Source: Planctomycetota bacterium (GTDB lineage: Bacteria; Planctomycetota; Phycisphaerae; Phycisphaerales; UBA1924). Taken from it: a stretch of DNA of 64,000 nucleotides. Position 1 is the first letter of the stretch, and each line of letters begins with the position of its first letter. Under the pieces are notes generated by a model. It was given only the letters and a program-made list of their open reading frames with translations, was not told the origin of the DNA and searched no databases. Both the position numbers and the translations under genes were made by a program. This document shows, piece by piece, positions 43,430-51,627 of this stretch. The stretch is from the NCBI GenBank assembly GCA_018242625.1, contig JAFEBO010000004.1, positions 1 to 64,000 of the forward strand, written 5' to 3'.

Positions 43430-44512
43430 ATGGCCCGAACGCCCCAATCCCCGCCGCCCCGAAATTCCGAGCGGGTGCGTCTGCAGAAAGTGCTTGCAGA
43501 TGCGGGGGTTGCCGCTCGCAAAGAGTGCGAACGGATGATCGAGACCGGGCGGGTTGAGGTAAATGGGGAGCGGACGGACCGGCTTCCTGTCTTTGTCGAC
43601 CCGCACAACGACGATATCCGCGTCGACGGACGCAAGATCAAACCGACCACCCGGCACACTTACGTGATGTGGCACAAGCCCGCCCGGGTTCTGGCGACCC
43701 CCCCGATCGACGAGCTGGAGTCCCGGCCGTCGATCGCGGATTATGTCGATCACCCGACCGCCGCCCGGCTCTTTCCGGTCGGCACGCTGAGCTTTGAGGC
43801 CTCGGGATTGGTGCTGCTCACCAGCAACACCAAGGCGGCAAGCCTGCTCGGGAACCCCCGTTCCAATATTGAACGGGTCTACCACGTGCGAGTGAAGGGA
43901 AATCCCAACGGGGCATCCCGGGCCAAGCTCCGAAAGGGCGTGCATGTGCTCCTGCGGGAGCGGACCGTGGCGCCGCCCGCCCAGCCCAGGGCGCCCAAGA
44001 CGATTTCCAAGGCCGCCCCCCGCGATGACGGACGCCCCAAGTCCAAGCGTGTCAAGCTCGAGGTCCGGGCGCTCGATCCGGCCAAGCGGGAAGAGGGTGC
44101 GGAGGGCGGAGAAACAGCGGGAAATACCAGCGTGGAGGTTGTGACGACCGAGCCCCGCGACGAATTTGTCTCCCAGGCCCTGCACCTGGTTGGGCACCCG
44201 GTCCGCAAGCTCACGCGGGTGGCGATCGGTCCGGTGCGGCTGCGCGAAGTGGGGCCCGGCGCCTGGCGCGAGCTGACGAGAGACGAGATGCGGGAACTTC
44301 GAGCTCTGCTGGACGGCGTGGCGCCGTCTTCGGGACGTTCGGGGTCGGGCAAGTCCGAGCGGCCGGGCGGCAGGCCGGGTGCAGCCGCCGGCCCGGGCAG
44401 GCGTAAACCGCGCGTTCTGACCGGCGAAAAGAAAGCCGCGGACGGTGCGCCCGTGAATTCCCAAGAAGAACAGGAAGAGCGGGGCGTCGACCCCGAAGAC
44501 TTGGACGAGTAA
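43430..44512 (+). CDS. RluB/RsuA-family rRNA pseudouridine synthase
   Basis: Isomerises uridine in ribosomal RNA. 360 residues: an N-terminal S4 RNA-binding domain (VRLQKVLADAGVAARKECERMIETGRVEVNG), then the catalytic part with VGTLSFEASGLVLLTSN. The usual motif is GRLDxxTxGLLLLTND; here the position of the catalytic Asp reads S-F-E in GTLSFEASG, an unusual substitution. VYHVRVKG follows, then a long basic insert (residues about 175-235). The C-terminal region (VRKLTRVAIGPVRL) keeps the family form, and a Gly/Lys tail ends the protein. It heads a likely operon with the YihY-like gene. Confidence 0.82.
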   Translation: MARTPQSPPPRNSERVRLQKVLADAGVAARKECERMIETGRVEVNGERTDRLPVFVDPHNDDIRVDGRKIKPTTRHTYVMWHKPARVLATPPIDELESRPSIADYVDHPTAARLFPVGTLSFEASGLVLLTSNTKAASLLGNPRSNIERVYHVRVKGNPNGASRAKLRKGVHVLLRERTVAPPAQPRAPKTISKAAPRDDGRPKSKRVKLEVRALDPAKREEGAEGGETAGNTSVEVVTTEPRDEFVSQALHLVGHPVRKLTRVAIGPVRLREVGPGAWRELTRDEMRELRALLDGVAPSSGRSGSGKSERPGGRPGAAAGPGRRKPRVLTGEKKAADGAPVNSQEEQEERGVDPEDLDE

Positions 44513-44540
44513 ACAATCGTCGGGGGACGGCTTTGCACGC

Positions 44541-46220
44541 ATGACGCAGGCTTCAGACAACAACGGCGCACAACGGCCCCGCCGGCACTGGATGCTGGAG
44601 TATGTCTTCAGCACGATCGGCTGGCCGACGGATGAGGACGATCGCCCGGACCTGACGGCGATCCAGGCGCTCAACCTGCCTCCGGGCACCAAGCCGAGCA
44701 CGCTCCACCTGCTGGGCGTCTCCGTTTCCGGGTTTTACAAGGCGCAGATGCCGCTGATGGCGGCGGCGCTCGCGTACCGCACAATCTTCGGCCTGGTGCC
44801 GGTGTTGATCATCGGGCTCTCGATGCTGGGCGCCTTTGCGAAGGAACAGGACATCAAGTGGGCCGTGGACAACGCGCTCAAGTACACGGGCCTGAGCGAG
44901 GTCTTCCAGATCCATGAGTCTGAGAAACCGGCCGACGGGAGCGTCCCGGAGCTTCGTGCGGCTCCCGAGGTCTCCTCTCCAAAGCCTGAGTCGAGCCTGC
45001 ACGAAGCGGCCTCCGGGTCCAGCAAGCCCGTTGTGCCGCGCGAGTGGCTGGACGACTGGATCCGTTCCCTTACGACGGGGGTGAAGTCGATCAGCTTCAC
45101 GGGCATCGGCATCGCAGCCCTTTTGCTCCTGGTGTACGCGGCGGTGTCGATGGTGGTGGAGGTCGAATACGCGTTCAACCGCATTTACGAAGCCCAGGCG
45201 GGCAAGAGCTGGGCCCGCCGGATCATGCAGTACTGGACGCTCATGACCCTGGGCGCGGTCTTCCTGCTGGGCACGTTTTACCTCGGCAACGCCATCAGCA
45301 CCAAGATGCAGGCCTTCATCACGAGCAATGTCCACGGCCAGGTGGCGGGCTTCCTGCTGCTCATGCTGGGCAACCTGATCCAGATCTGCATCACGGGAAT
45401 CATCCTGCTGGTGGTCTACTTCACCGTGCCCAACGCCCGTGTGCGGATGATCCCGGCGGCGGTGGGCGCTCTGTTCGCGGCGATCTCGTGGGAACTCCTG
45501 AAGTACGCTTTCCGCGAGTACGTCCGGTTCGCGATGCAGCCGACGAGTTCGTATTCGCGGTTTTACGGCTCGCTCGCGCTCCTGCCGCTGTTCCTGTTCT
45601 GGATCTACTGCACCTGGCTGATCGTGCTCTTTGGCCTGCAGATCGCTCGATCGATCCAGCTCTTCTCGCGGCTGCGATCGCTGGGCCCCAACCTCTTCGC
45701 GCTCGCGGCGGCAAGGGGGCCGCAGGAACCGGCCATCATCGATTCGGGCGTCATCGTTCCGATCATGGTGGCCGTGGCGAAGAATTTCGATCAGGGCAAG
45801 CCCTCCTCGGCTTCGGGCCTCAAGAACGAGGTTCACCTGAACGAGCAGGTGCTGGCGGAAGTGCTGCGTCAACTGGCGCGGGCGGGCCTGCTGCTCCCCG
45901 TCCAGGTCCTGGCGCCCGAACGCCGGGGAACGATCCTCTTGCCGGGCGCTCTGCCCCACGTCGAGGAGCATTTCACGCTTGCGCGGTCGCCGGCGCAGAT
46001 TCCTGTGGAGCAGCTGCTTACGCTCGGATATTCGCTCAGCGACGGCGTGAGTGCCCTGTCGGCCGACGCGGATAAATCACTGCCCCCCGCGCTGGCGCGG
46101 CTGCGGATGGCGCAGAAGGAAGCGGCAAGAGGAATGTCGCTCGCGGACCTGCTCGCGCCCGCCGCCCCGGCTTCCGCAGCGGCGACGATCGCACCCGTTG
46201 GAGGAGTTGCACCGGCATGA
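44541..46220 (+). CDS. YihY/BrkB-family inner membrane protein
   Basis: 559 residues. About six TM helices with the family pattern: PLMAAALAYRTIFGLVPVLII, a periplasmic or cytoplasmic insert (about 125-170), then YFTVPNARVRMIPAAVGALF, TSSYSRFYGSLALLPLFLFWIYCTWLIVLFGLQI. A C-terminal cytoplasmic domain follows with winged-helix-like features (HLNEQVLAEVLRQLARAGLL). It lies 28 nt after rluB-like and overlaps the next lipoprotein gene by four bases, so the three form an operon. The molecular function of the family is unsettled. Confidence 0.88.
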   Translation: MTQASDNNGAQRPRRHWMLEYVFSTIGWPTDEDDRPDLTAIQALNLPPGTKPSTLHLLGVSVSGFYKAQMPLMAAALAYRTIFGLVPVLIIGLSMLGAFAKEQDIKWAVDNALKYTGLSEVFQIHESEKPADGSVPELRAAPEVSSPKPESSLHEAASGSSKPVVPREWLDDWIRSLTTGVKSISFTGIGIAALLLLVYAAVSMVVEVEYAFNRIYEAQAGKSWARRIMQYWTLMTLGAVFLLGTFYLGNAISTKMQAFITSNVHGQVAGFLLLMLGNLIQICITGIILLVVYFTVPNARVRMIPAAVGALFAAISWELLKYAFREYVRFAMQPTSSYSRFYGSLALLPLFLFWIYCTWLIVLFGLQIARSIQLFSRLRSLGPNLFALAAARGPQEPAIIDSGVIVPIMVAVAKNFDQGKPSSASGLKNEVHLNEQVLAEVLRQLARAGLLLPVQVLAPERRGTILLPGALPHVEEHFTLARSPAQIPVEQLLTLGYSLSDGVSALSADADKSLPPALARLRMAQKEAARGMSLADLLAPAAPASAAATIAPVGGVAPA

Positions 46221-46510
46221 AGCGTGAATACGAAGGAATGATCCGGCGGACCGGATCGATCGCGTGCGTGGGCCTTGTGACCGGCGTCGGCGCCGTGCTC
46301 GGCGGCTGCTATGAGCGCGTGATCGATGCCAGGGGTATCGGCACCGATGGCATCGCCGTGCAGAAGCCATACCGCAGCGAAACGGCGCTGGATCAGGCGG
46401 TTTTCCCGGACAAGCCGGGCAAGGACAACGGCTTCAGCAGTTCCGGCAGTTCGAACAACTTTGACCGGTCCTATCCGGAAACCCCCTCGACTCCCAGGAC
46501 GCCGAACTAA
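46217..46510 (+). CDS. Small lipoprotein
   Basis: 97 residues with a signal peptide and lipobox VLGGC (lipidated Cys about residue 31), then a short Ser/Asn/Pro-rich mature part. ATGA overlap with the YihY-like gene shows coupled translation. Function unknown. Confidence 0.75.
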   Translation: MKREYEGMIRRTGSIACVGLVTGVGAVLGGCYERVIDARGIGTDGIAVQKPYRSETALDQAVFPDKPGKDNGFSSSGSSNNFDRSYPETPSTPRTPN

Positions 46511-46513
46511 AGC

Positions 46514-46519
46514 TACGAT
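46514..46519 (+). promoter_or_regulatory. Candidate -10 box of a leaderless nuoB mRNA
   Basis: TACGAT, 8 nt before the ATG at 46528; it starts 3 nt after the preceding stop codon. Confidence 0.45.
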
Positions 46520-46527
46520 CGGGCGTC

Positions 46528-47094
46528 ATGGGAATTGAAGCAGCACTGCCAAACGACTGGGTCCTGACCACGCAGTTCAAGCGGGTGATCAACTGGGCGC
46601 GCCGCAACAGCATGTGGCCGATGCCATTCGCCACCGCCTGCTGCGGCATCGAGCTCATGGCGACCGCATCGAGCCGCTACGACGTCGCCCGTTTCGGCAT
46701 GGAACGCATGGGCTTTTCGCCCCGCCAGGCCGACCTGATGATCGTCGCCGGACGCATCGGCATCAAGATGCTCCCCGTGCTGCAGCGGATCTACATGCAG
46801 ATGACCGAGCCCAAGTGGGTGATCAGCATGGGGGCCTGTGCGTCCACCGGCGGCGTGTTCGACACCTACGCGACGGTGCAGGGGTGTGATCAGTTCATTC
46901 CTGTAGATGTGTACGTGCCCGGATGTCCGCCGCGCCCCGAGCAGTTGCTCGAGGGCATTATGGCGATCCAGCGGCATATCGATCAGGAAGGCATGCCGCC
47001 GACGGACGGCAGTGCGCGGCGAGCCCCTCTTGGGATCGTGGTGCAGCCGAACCAGTCGCTGCGGCCGCAGCCGGTCGGCTTAACGATTTCCTGA
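46528..47094 (+). CDS. nuoB: NADH-quinone oxidoreductase subunit B
   Basis: Carries cluster N2, the last iron-sulfur centre that passes electrons to quinone. 188 residues with the paired cysteines in ATACCGIELMA, the third in SMGACASTGG and the fourth in VPGCPPRPEQLLEGI, the complete N2 ligand set. It stands alone here, without nuoA or nuoC, 36 kb from the nuoJKLMN block. It may be one of several copies. Confidence 0.95.
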   Translation: MGIEAALPNDWVLTTQFKRVINWARRNSMWPMPFATACCGIELMATASSRYDVARFGMERMGFSPRQADLMIVAGRIGIKMLPVLQRIYMQMTEPKWVISMGACASTGGVFDTYATVQGCDQFIPVDVYVPGCPPRPEQLLEGIMAIQRHIDQEGMPPTDGSARRAPLGIVVQPNQSLRPQPVGLTIS

Positions 47095-47265
47095 TGAGCG
47101 GCGTGACGCTGTAAGCCCTTGAACGGCAATGCGCAGCGCGCAAAGCCCGGGCGCAGGCCGCCGGCGATTTGTGAAGATCACGTAAAGGGTGTTCACGGAT
47201 TCTTCGCGGATCCTTTATTCATTCTGAACGCGATCTGCACGCCGCAAAAACTAGTGTTTCCGCGT

Positions 47266-47289
47266 AAAAAGACCGGAAGGGTTCCGGTC
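47266..47289. repeat. Perfect hairpin upstream of the second prepilin gene
   Basis: GACCGGAA-GGG-TTCCGGTC (47271-47289), preceded by five A. On the minus strand it would read as a terminator, but no minus-strand gene ends here. On the plus strand it is 20 nt before the prepilin ATG and would sit in its leader. Confidence 0.55.
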
Positions 47290-47309
47290 CGACTCGCGCG
47301 GGGACTTCC

Positions 47310-48377
47310 ATGCACAAAGCACGATCCGGACGCGCGGCGGCGTTCACGCTCATCGAGCTTCTCGTCGTTATCGCGATCATCGCGATCCTGATCGGCATTC
47401 TGCTCCCGAGTCTTGGGGCGGCGCGGGAGGCGGCACGTCAGACAAAGTGCATGGCGGGGCTGCGGCAGATCGGCGTGGGGTTTCTTGCGTACGCCAACAG
47501 CAACCGCGGCTGGTATTGCAGCGGGCCGCAGGACGGGAGAGTCAACAACAACTGGGGCACCGCCGCGGACATACAGGCGGGCAAGGTGGGATGGATGTCC
47601 GACGCCGTGCAGGGGGGCTATTACGTGCCCGGCAATCTGCTCTGCCCGAGCAACCCCGCGCGGTCGACGCAGTCGCTCCAGAACGACAAGCTCCCCAAGT
47701 CGTTCGCGGGCATTACCGACACGATGAAAAAGCGTTCGGCGATGTTCCAGGCGGGTTACAACACGAATTACACGCCGTCGTGGTACCTGGCGTTTACTGA
47801 GCTTGTCAACCTGCGCGACAATCCGGACGTTGACGTCAAACGCCCCTACATGGATTCCAAGCGGACGGTGCAGGCGATGCGCGGCACGATGAACGAGAAG
47901 TTCATCGGCTCGGTCCCTTCGAACCTCGTCCCGCTGATGGCCGACGGACGCGTGAATGATGCGGGCGATGGCGAGTCGACGGTGCTGGTCGGCACCGACA
48001 CCTACCGCGTCGTCAAGCATCTGACCGACGGGTACGCGGGCGCGCCGGTGGACGGCCTGTTTGGCAAGCAGTCGTGGAGCGATTTCGGACCCGCGCACGG
48101 GCGTGCTCCGGGCGGGAAGCTGCGCAATTCGGCGACGGGCATCAATCAGAAGGATCTGGACAAGTACTACGGATCGTGGCTCTTTGCGGACGGTCACGTC
48201 GATTCGCTGCGGGATTCCAACCTGGACGGAGAGTTCGGCTGGCTCGACGGGAGCTCGATTATCGGGGACGACCCGTACGACGACGACGATGTGGAGCGCA
48301 AGGTATTCGGCGGTCACCTGACCACGTCCCGCTTCGGGCCCGATCCTTCCCGCAAGCGCGTCCAGGCATCGAAATGA
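47310..48377 (+). CDS. Prepilin-type protein with H-x9-DG-type end
   Basis: 355 residues. A short positive leader, then [20 protein letters not shown] with the prepilin cleavage site before Phe. The soluble domain ends with [14 protein letters not shown], the same DGHV pattern as the other prepilin here. A dockerin-ended protein follows 61 nt downstream. There are no pilus-assembly ATPase genes in the window, so the machine that exports it is elsewhere. Confidence 0.9.
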   Translation: MHKARSGRAAAFTLIELLVVIAIIAILIGILLPSLGAAREAARQTKCMAGLRQIGVGFLAYANSNRGWYCSGPQDGRVNNNWGTAADIQAGKVGWMSDAVQGGYYVPGNLLCPSNPARSTQSLQNDKLPKSFAGITDTMKKRSAMFQAGYNTNYTPSWYLAFTELVNLRDNPDVDVKRPYMDSKRTVQAMRGTMNEKFIGSVPSNLVPLMADGRVNDAGDGESTVLVGTDTYRVVKHLTDGYAGAPVDGLFGKQSWSDFGPAHGRAPGGKLRNSATGINQKDLDKYYGSWLFADGHVDSLRDSNLDGEFGWLDGSSIIGDDPYDDDDVERKVFGGHLTTSRFGPDPSRKRVQASK

Positions 48378-48438
48378 GAACTTTGCCGGCGGGTTGTTAT
48401 GCGCCGGATGTCAGTGGGCCTTTTCAGGAGAGTGAACT

Positions 48439-50073
48439 TTGAAAAAGCGGATGATCGCGGTCATGGGAGCGGTGTCGCTGGTGGCGTGCGCGGGGCAGGC
48501 ACAGCTGGTGCTCAACGAAGTCTGGGCGAACCCGGCGGGCGGGGGAAGCTCCGGTGACGATCGCTACGAGTACATCGAGATTTACGGCACGCCGGGCATG
48601 AAGCTCGATGGTTACATGCTCGCCAGCGTTTTCGGCGGCGCGGACGACGGGAACAACATCCCCGGCCCGCTTCCCGCGGGCTGGGACCAGGGCGATGAAC
48701 TGCCCGAGATCGACGAAGCATGGTCGCTCGACGGCCTCACAATCGGCAGCAACGGCTTCTTTGTTCTTTACAACAACAACGGCAACAACTCCAACATTCC
48801 TGCGCTGCTCCCCGCGGCCACCACCCGCGCCACCTTTGTCAGCAAGCACATCCCGACAAGCGACGTGGCGGGCCGCATCAAGAACGACGGCAGCGCAACG
48901 TTTGTGCTTCTCCGCAAGCGTCCGTTTCACACGCTCGCTCCCAACGGCGCGGGCGGGTTTGTCAGCGTGTATGACGGAAGCACGTCCTATTTCAGCGGCA
49001 GCCGCTACGCCTGGCGTAAGGACGTCAACCCCGACGTGAACTTCGACGGCAAGCTCGATCTCAACGGCATCGGCACGACCGGCGGCATCGCCAACACGCC
49101 CGAGATTTCGATCGACAGCGAGGATACTTCCTACACCGTGATCCCGACCGGCCCGGCCATGAGTCTGGAGCCTTACCAGATGGTCGATGACATCGCCTGG
49201 TCCAACGGCGGTGGCAAGGAATACTCCCGCTCCCAGCAGCAGGAACTCAGCGAGACCTCCGGCTTTAACCCCGATGCAGTCACCCGGGTGGCCTATTACG
49301 GCACCAACCCGAACCTGGGCGATCGCCTCAACAGCCAGAACCAGGTCGTCGCCACCAACACGGCGGACGAGGAGTTTTTCTACGGCGACATCCTCACCAA
49401 CAGCACCCGGGCTTACGACACGGTGAACTCCGCGGGTCCCACGGTGCCCGGCCAGACTCCCGGATCCCGCTTCACCCGGCGGAGCGCCGGCGGCTTTGCG
49501 ATGACGCCCGGGAATTTCAACGACGGTGCCGCCACCGGCGCCGGCGCGGGACCGGTCACGCAGTTCCGCTTCGTCAAGGGCGACTTCAACTTCGATGGCG
49601 TCGTGAATTGTGCCGATCGGGAATTGCTCGTTTCCCGCCTTGGCGCCACGCTCGATGACACCACAACCTACGTCAACGACCGGGGCACGCCCGAGATCAT
49701 CGACGACATTGTTATCCCCAACTGGTGGAAGTGGCAGGGGCGCGAGTTCAACGGCATCCTCGCGATGCTGAACATGAACATTGCCGACGGCCTGTCCGGA
49801 GCCAACAGCGCGGCGGTAACCGGCGCCGATCTCGCCGCGTTCGATGCGATGTTCCCCGGTCTGTGCGCTTCGCCGTGCCCGGCGGATCTCAACGGCGACA
49901 AGGTGGTCGACGATTCGGACTTTGTCATCTTCGCGAGCGCGTACAACCTCCTGGACTGTGCCGACCCCACCATGCCGGCCGGATGCCCCTCGGATCTCAA
50001 CGGTGACAAGGTGGTGGACGATTCGGACTTCGTGATCTTCGCGGCGGCGTACAACGATCTTCTCTGCCCGTAA
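48439..50073 (+). CDS. Secreted lamin-tail-like protein with a C-terminal dockerin pair
   Basis: 544 residues. The TTG start has AGGAG 8 nt upstream. Signal peptide ends near ACAGQA. The N-terminal domain starts LVLNEVWANPAGGGSSGDD and DRYEYIEIYGTPGMKLDGY, as in lamin-tail (LTD) domains. A single calcium-type loop (GDFNFDGVVNCADRE) precedes the terminal pair CPADLNGDKVVDDSDFVIF ... CPSDLNGDKVVDDSDFVIF, ending NDLLCP. The two halves are almost identical also at the DNA level. It is followed by a strong terminator. Confidence 0.88.
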   Translation: MKKRMIAVMGAVSLVACAGQAQLVLNEVWANPAGGGSSGDDRYEYIEIYGTPGMKLDGYMLASVFGGADDGNNIPGPLPAGWDQGDELPEIDEAWSLDGLTIGSNGFFVLYNNNGNNSNIPALLPAATTRATFVSKHIPTSDVAGRIKNDGSATFVLLRKRPFHTLAPNGAGGFVSVYDGSTSYFSGSRYAWRKDVNPDVNFDGKLDLNGIGTTGGIANTPEISIDSEDTSYTVIPTGPAMSLEPYQMVDDIAWSNGGGKEYSRSQQQELSETSGFNPDAVTRVAYYGTNPNLGDRLNSQNQVVATNTADEEFFYGDILTNSTRAYDTVNSAGPTVPGQTPGSRFTRRSAGGFAMTPGNFNDGAATGAGAGPVTQFRFVKGDFNFDGVVNCADRELLVSRLGATLDDTTTYVNDRGTPEIIDDIVIPNWWKWQGREFNGILAMLNMNIADGLSGANSAAVTGADLAAFDAMFPGLCASPCPADLNGDKVVDDSDFVIFASAYNLLDCADPTMPAGCPSDLNGDKVVDDSDFVIFAAAYNDLLCP

Positions 50074-50105
50074 CTGGTCCGCCCGTCCTTGGCCTCAACA
50101 AAGAA

Positions 50106-50143
50106 CCGGGCCCGCGCGGATGCGCGGGCCCGGCTTGTTTTTT
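50106..50143. terminator. Bidirectional terminator
   Basis: CCGGGCCCGCGC (50106-50117), loop GGAT, GCGCGGGCCCGG (50122-50133), then CTTGTTTTTT on the plus strand. The minus strand reads TTCTTTGTTG after the stem, so it can also end rpmH. Confidence 0.9.
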
Positions 50144-50192
50144 GGCGTCAGCAAGGATCCCCGCGGCTTGCGAAACGGGCGGGGAGAGTTGC

Positions 50193-50333
50193 TTACTTGT
50201 CCGCGACGTTGAGGCTGCGTCCGACTCGACGCTTGCGGTTCATCATCTTGCGGCCGTTCTTGGTCTTCATGCGGGCGCGGAAGCCGATGGCCCTCTTGCG
50301 CTTGATGCGGCTCGTGCGATGGGGGTAATGCAT
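50193..50333 (-). CDS. rpmH: 50S ribosomal protein L34
   Basis: 46 residues: MHYPHRTSRIKRKRAIGFRA then RMKTKNGRKMMNRKRRVGR and a short tail. The KRKRxxGFRARMxTKNGRK core is diagnostic for L34. GGAGCAACC lies directly before the ATG. rpmH normally sits next to rnpA, dnaA and yidC; none is adjacent here, but rnc, a rodA-like gene and rsmG are on the other side. The N-terminal HYPHRTS replaces the usual TFQPS. Confidence 0.95.
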   Translation of the reverse strand: MHYPHRTSRIKRKRAIGFRARMKTKNGRKMMNRKRRVGRSLNVADK

Positions 50334-50459
50334 GGTTGCTCCTGGCCCCGAAAGTGGCCCAAAACTGGCCCGTGCGGCGGGTCAAACTGTCCGATCAGGC
50401 CTTCGGGCCCGAAAAAATCGCCCCTTTTTCCGACCGAAAACTCCGCCGGAGGGGTCGAG

Positions 50460-50465
50460 ATGATA
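50460..50465 (-). promoter_or_regulatory. Candidate -10 box of rpmH
   Basis: TATCAT on the minus strand about 125 nt before the rpmH ATG, with no good -35. The leader in between contains A/T runs and the palindrome CGGGCCCG. No DnaA boxes are seen in 50334-50795. Confidence 0.4.
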
Positions 50466-50556
50466 GCCGGGCGCCCGTGCAAAGGCCACAATGCGCAAAG
50501 TGAGCCGTTTCAACGGCTTGGAACGTCCGAGTGGTCTCCCGCTTGCGGGTTTTTGC

Positions 50557-50585
50557 TTGGCGCGGGCCGGCGTTCCCGGTAGGAT
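50557..50585 (+). promoter_or_regulatory. Promoter of rnc
   Basis: TTGGCG (50557-50562), exactly 17 nt, TAGGAT (50580-50585). It predicts a leader of about 200 nt before rnc. Confidence 0.55.
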
Positions 50586-50607
50586 GTCCGGTGGCCCCGA
50601 GGAGAGG

Positions 50608-50651
50608 GGTCGCTGGTCGTGGTCGGTGTTTCGCACCGATCGGGAGCGACC
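50608..50651 (+). promoter_or_regulatory. Long hairpin in the rnc leader
   Basis: Outer stem GGTCGCT/AGCGACC (50608-50614 with 50645-50651), internal loop, inner stem GGTCGGTG/CACCGATC (50621-50628 with 50634-50641), loop TTTCG. It is a plausible RNase III substrate in the transcript of the RNase III gene. Confidence 0.55.
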
Positions 50652-50795
50652 GGCTCGCTGGCCGTTCAGGGCGACGCCCCGGACGACCGTCGAGCCATCG
50701 CTGCCAAGCGCGAGTTGTGAGGGAGATCGCCGGGCATTGTTGTGCCCGCGCGAGCCTCAACGCCTGCCCAATGGTCAGGCCGGAAGTCCGCGGCG

Positions 50796-51557
50796 ATGGA
50801 AGAAACGATTCGCACAAAGCTGGAGCAGAAGATCGGACATCGATTTGCCGATCCGTTGCTGCTTTCGCGGGCGCTCATGCATGCTTCGCTGGTCGATGCC
50901 CGCGTCGAATCGAACGAGAGGATGGAATTCCTCGGTGATTCGGTGCTGGGGCTGATTGTGTGCGAGCGCGTTTTTACGCAGTTTCCGCACATGCTCGAGG
51001 GCGAGATGACCAAGATCAAGTCGATGGTGGTCAGCCGGCAGAGCTGCGGCGCGATCGCCAAGGACCTTGGCCTGCCGTCTTTTCTCAAGCTGGGCAAAGG
51101 GATGAAGGGGGGCGAACAGCCCGCCTCGCTGGCCGCGGCCGCTTTCGAGGCGGTTATTGCCGCCGTTTTCCTCGATGCGGGGCTCGATGCCGCACGCAGG
51201 TTTCTGGCGCCGCTGGTCGATCCGCTCATCCAGCGTGCGGCGGGGAGCAGCCATCAGCAGAATTTCAAGAGTTTCCTGCAGCAGCACGCCCAGTCGATCG
51301 GTTCGGGGCTTCCCTCCTACCCGATTCTCGACGAGAAGGGCCCGGATCACAGCAAGTGCTTCAAGGTCTGCGTGGAGATCGGGGGCAAACGCCTGGCGGA
51401 GGCCTGGGGCCAGAGCAAGAAGCGGGCGGAGCAGCTTGCCGCCCTTGCCGCTCTGGTCGAACTCGGGGCCATGAGCCGGGAGGCCGCGGACGAAGCCGCG
51501 CGTCAGGCGGGCCTGGTGGACCTGAACGGGGACTGGATCGGGGCCAAATCCGCCTGA
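50796..51557 (+). CDS. rnc: Ribonuclease III
   Basis: Double-strand RNA endonuclease for rRNA and mRNA processing. 253 residues. The signature NERMEFLGDSVLGL at residues 40-53 holds the metal-binding Glu and Asp, and the second acidic site is in AAAAFEAVIAAVFLDAG. A C-terminal dsRNA-binding domain follows (about 165-235: FKSFLQQHAQSIGSGLPSYP), then a short tail. The ATG at 50796 begins the usual N-terminal helix; a GTG-type extension upstream is unlikely. The long leader contains a hairpin. Confidence 0.93.
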   Translation: MEETIRTKLEQKIGHRFADPLLLSRALMHASLVDARVESNERMEFLGDSVLGLIVCERVFTQFPHMLEGEMTKIKSMVVSRQSCGAIAKDLGLPSFLKLGKGMKGGEQPASLAAAAFEAVIAAVFLDAGLDAARRFLAPLVDPLIQRAAGSSHQQNFKSFLQQHAQSIGSGLPSYPILDEKGPDHSKCFKVCVEIGGKRLAEAWGQSKKRAEQLAALAALVELGAMSREAADEAARQAGLVDLNGDWIGAKSA

Positions 51558-51612
51558 TGTTTCAGCGCTCGCCGGGGCGGCGTCCGATGGAGGATCTGCG
51601 CCGCGGCCGGCG

Positions 51613-51618
51613 TAGGCT
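51613..51618 (+). promoter_or_regulatory. Candidate -10 box of a leaderless rodA-like mRNA
   Basis: TAGGCT, 9 nt before the GTG start at 51628; no Shine-Dalgarno sequence. Confidence 0.4.
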
Positions 51619-51627
51619 GTTGACCAC

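Noticed and set aside
50538..50554. Terminator CCCGCTTGCGGG plus T-run upstream of rnc
   Set aside because: The stem is only four usable pairs with a tight loop, and no plus-strand gene ends before it.
50334..50795. Replication origin next to rpmH
   Set aside because: No DnaA boxes or AT-rich unwinding element were found, and dnaA is absent; the space is explained by two promoters and a leader.
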